The position numbers were made by a program, and so were the translations under genes. Below, in pieces: positions 6,942 to 8,038 of a stretch of 8,038 nt of DNA. A model generated the notes under the pieces. That model was given only the letters and a program-made list of their open reading frames with translations. It made no database searches and was not told the DNA's origin. Source of the stretch: JACQPU01 sp039961715 (lineage in GTDB: Bacteria > Bacteroidota > Ignavibacteria > UBA10030); assembly GCA_039961715.1 (NCBI GenBank), contig JABRVW010000094.1, forward strand, positions 1-8,038, read 5' to 3'. Positions within the stretch are counted from its first letter, which is position 1. Each line of letters opens with the position of its first letter.

Positions 6942-7580
6942 TCACTTAATCACTGCCATTCTCTTTTGAACAACGATATCCTCCCCCGTTTGATCCTTTG
7001 TAACAAGCCGATAAACATACGTACCGCTTGCAACTGCCGATGCGTCCCATGTCTCCTGATGATAACCCGCTTCGGTCTGTCCGTCAACGAGTACCTTCAC
7101 TTCCTGCCCCAAAAGATTGTAGATCTTAAGACTCACCTTGCTGTTCGTTGTGAGCTGATAGCTGATCGTCGTAACAGGATTGAACGGATTTGGATAGTTC
7201 TGGAAGAGCTCGAATCTCTCAGGAGGAGCGACTGATACCGTGATCTGCTTGGTCCAGGTCTGGTTGTTCGGTCCCGTAATGACAAATGTGAGTTTCTGTT
7301 CCTTTCCAACGGGAGCATTCTTATCAATGGAAAAGACAAATGAAGTCGTCTTTTCCTCTCCCTTTGCGAGATCATCGATCGTTGCCTCAGTCGACTCAAA
7401 ACTGAGCCAGTCCGGTGGATTCCTGACCTCAACCTTGACCTTCACCTCCACAGACGCCGTATTCTCAACAGCCAGATCGATAGTGTTGTCCTTCGATGCA
7501 AATGGCAGCTCGTAGACGGACTGAGCCGTCAACGAACCGGCAAGGGTAAGCGGCAGCACCACGGTGATGAGTGTTTTCAT
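6942..7580 (-). CDS. Small secreted protein with type IX secretion sorting domain
   Basis: This 212-residue protein starts with a Sec signal peptide (MKTLITVVLPLTLAGSLTA, probable cleavage before Q20). Residues 20-118 form a beta-rich Ig-like region with alternating hydrophobic strands (VEVKVKVEV, TTSFVFSI, KLTFVITG, QITVSV), similar in style to the NEW3/CARDB-like sandwich domains. Residues 122-212 are a type A Por-secretion C-terminal domain: YPNPFNP at 129-135, then TTISYQL, VSLKIYNLLGQEV, GYHQETWDA, SGTYVYRLV and a basic end (QKRMAVIK). In FCB bacteria such domains send proteins through the T9SS to the surface or medium and are usually removed. ATG 7580 is 11 nt past the stop of the preceding gene, so the two are probably cotranscribed. 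The protein is small for a T9SS cargo and has no recognisable enzyme domain. The sorting domain is certain; the cargo's function is unknown, perhaps structural or adhesive. Confidence 0.9.
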   Translation of the reverse strand: MKTLITVVLPLTLAGSLTAQSVYELPFASKDNTIDLAVENTASVEVKVKVEVRNPPDWLSFESTEATIDDLAKGEEKTTSFVFSIDKNAPVGKEQKLTFVITGPNNQTWTKQITVSVAPPERFELFQNYPNPFNPVTTISYQLTTNSKVSLKIYNLLGQEVKVLVDGQTEAGYHQETWDASAVASGTYVYRLVTKDQTGEDIVVQKRMAVIK

Positions 7581-7586
7581 TTGAAT

Positions 7587-7593
7587 CCCCCTT
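7587..7593 (-). promoter_or_regulatory. Ribosome binding site of the T9SS cargo gene, overlapping the upstream stop
   Basis: On the minus strand AAGGGGG sits 6 nt before ATG 7580 and overlaps the TAA (7594-7592) that ends the preceding gene. This arrangement favours translational coupling of the two secreted-protein genes. The match to the anti-Shine-Dalgarno sequence is partial. Confidence 0.5.
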
Positions 7594-8038
7594 AGAAGGC
7601 TGATTTGAGCCAGATTGTGACGCCTCTTCCTACGTCCACGTCCTTCCCGATGAATGCTCCTGTTGCCTGGCTGTTTTGCCTAATCCACAATGTTCCGTTC
7701 GGAACGTAGAAGTTCGCTTTGACCGTGTTCGCAATCCCTATCTGGGCAGCCTTCGGAGTGGCCCCGAGGTTGCCAGTGCTGCCGTTGATTCCTGCGACGT
7801 AGAACACGATTTGAGAGGCGCTCAGGGTTGTCGTGTCCTGAGGACCGAGATACGTCCCCTGATCCGTATCAAACTTTCCGGCGATACGCACCTCTGAAGC
7901 CCCCTGGAACAGGATCTGGGCATTATCCCCTCCGTTGAAAGAGTTCAGATGATAAACACCCCCAGTGAAGGTGAGAACACCGTTCTTCTTCACTGTGATA
8001 TCGCGGTAGTTGCCGGGCTGGAGTGCCTGCGAGCCATT
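7592..8038 (-). CDS. Repetitive beta-rich surface or secreted protein, C-terminal part (partial; DUF7305-like)
   Basis: The frame is open to the window edge at 8038, giving 149 residues of a longer protein that ends at TAA 7594-7592. A GTG at 7993 could be taken as a start, but the frame upstream of it encodes equally good sequence (NGSQALQPGNYRDIT), so it is internal. Motifs in order: LQPGNYRDITV, GVLTFTGGVYHLNSF, short beta-strand units (ILFQGASEVRIAGKF), ASQIVFYVAG, KANFYVPNGTLWI, QATGAFIGKDVDVG and a C-terminal GVTIWLKSAF. The pattern of 'PG-Y' followed by 'LT...GG-Y' and 'YVPNGTL-I....GAFIGK-V' resembles the beta-helical DUF7305-like domain of exported, pilus-related or cell-wall proteins; I recall that similarity and could not test it. 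The C-terminus carries no T9SS sorting domain, although the next gene in the operon does. Its N-terminus, signal peptide and full size are outside the window. Confidence 0.75.
   Translation of the reverse strand, partial: NGSQALQPGNYRDITVKKNGVLTFTGGVYHLNSFNGGDNAQILFQGASEVRIAGKFDTDQGTYLGPQDTTTLSASQIVFYVAGINGSTGNLGATPKAAQIGIANTVKANFYVPNGTLWIRQNSQATGAFIGKDVDVGRGVTIWLKSAF

Noticed and set aside
7592..7993. A complete 133-residue gene starting at GTG 7993 on the minus strand
   Set aside because: The frame stays open to base 8038 with sequence of the same character (LQPGNYRDIT), and no ribosome binding site precedes the GTG, so this is the tail of a longer gene.

Overview
The window looks like a chromosome segment from a bacterium of the Bacteroidota/Ignavibacteriota (FCB) side of the tree. 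The main clue is a secreted protein ending in a type IX secretion sorting domain with the YPNPFNP motif. Weak Shine-Dalgarno sites, a tandem CAATCT-type heptamer between genes and a four-helix-bundle pseudogene fit that picture. The placement is an inference; no rRNA or other taxonomic marker is present.

Plus strand, 1-6516, is a chemosensory signalling cluster. It opens with the last 49 codons of a methyl-accepting chemotaxis protein. A CheA kinase carrying its own CheW domain and a C-terminal receiver follows 26 nt later. Next comes a 351-nt gap holding a decayed four-helix-bundle gene with two in-frame stops, then a CheB methylesterase. The last gene is a large multi-sensor hybrid histidine kinase (REC-GAF-PAS-HisKA-HATPase-REC). 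The CheA-receiver plus CheB pairing with no flagellar gene recalls Wsp/Frz-like systems of alternative cellular function more than classical flagellar chemotaxis. Likely flow is receptor to CheA H54, then to the CheA receiver (D680), CheB (D54) and possibly the N-terminal receiver (D62) of the hybrid kinase, which could integrate GAF/PAS inputs and pass phosphate on to its own C-terminal receiver (D806). No CheW, CheR, diguanylate cyclase or DNA-binding output gene is visible, so the final output is unknown; CheW and CheR may lie upstream.

Region 6517-6941 lies between convergent operons and holds no convincing gene. It contains a four-copy 7-bp tandem repeat, a cluster of TCCGCC/GGCGGA palindromes with a perfect 9-bp hairpin, and candidate terminators for both directions.

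Minus strand, 8038-6942, holds two apparently cotranscribed genes for secreted proteins. The first is the C-terminal part of a repetitive beta-rich protein that runs off the window. The second, 11 nt downstream, is a small exported protein with a signal peptide, one Ig-like beta-sandwich region and the T9SS sorting domain. They have no evident functional link to the chemosensory cluster.
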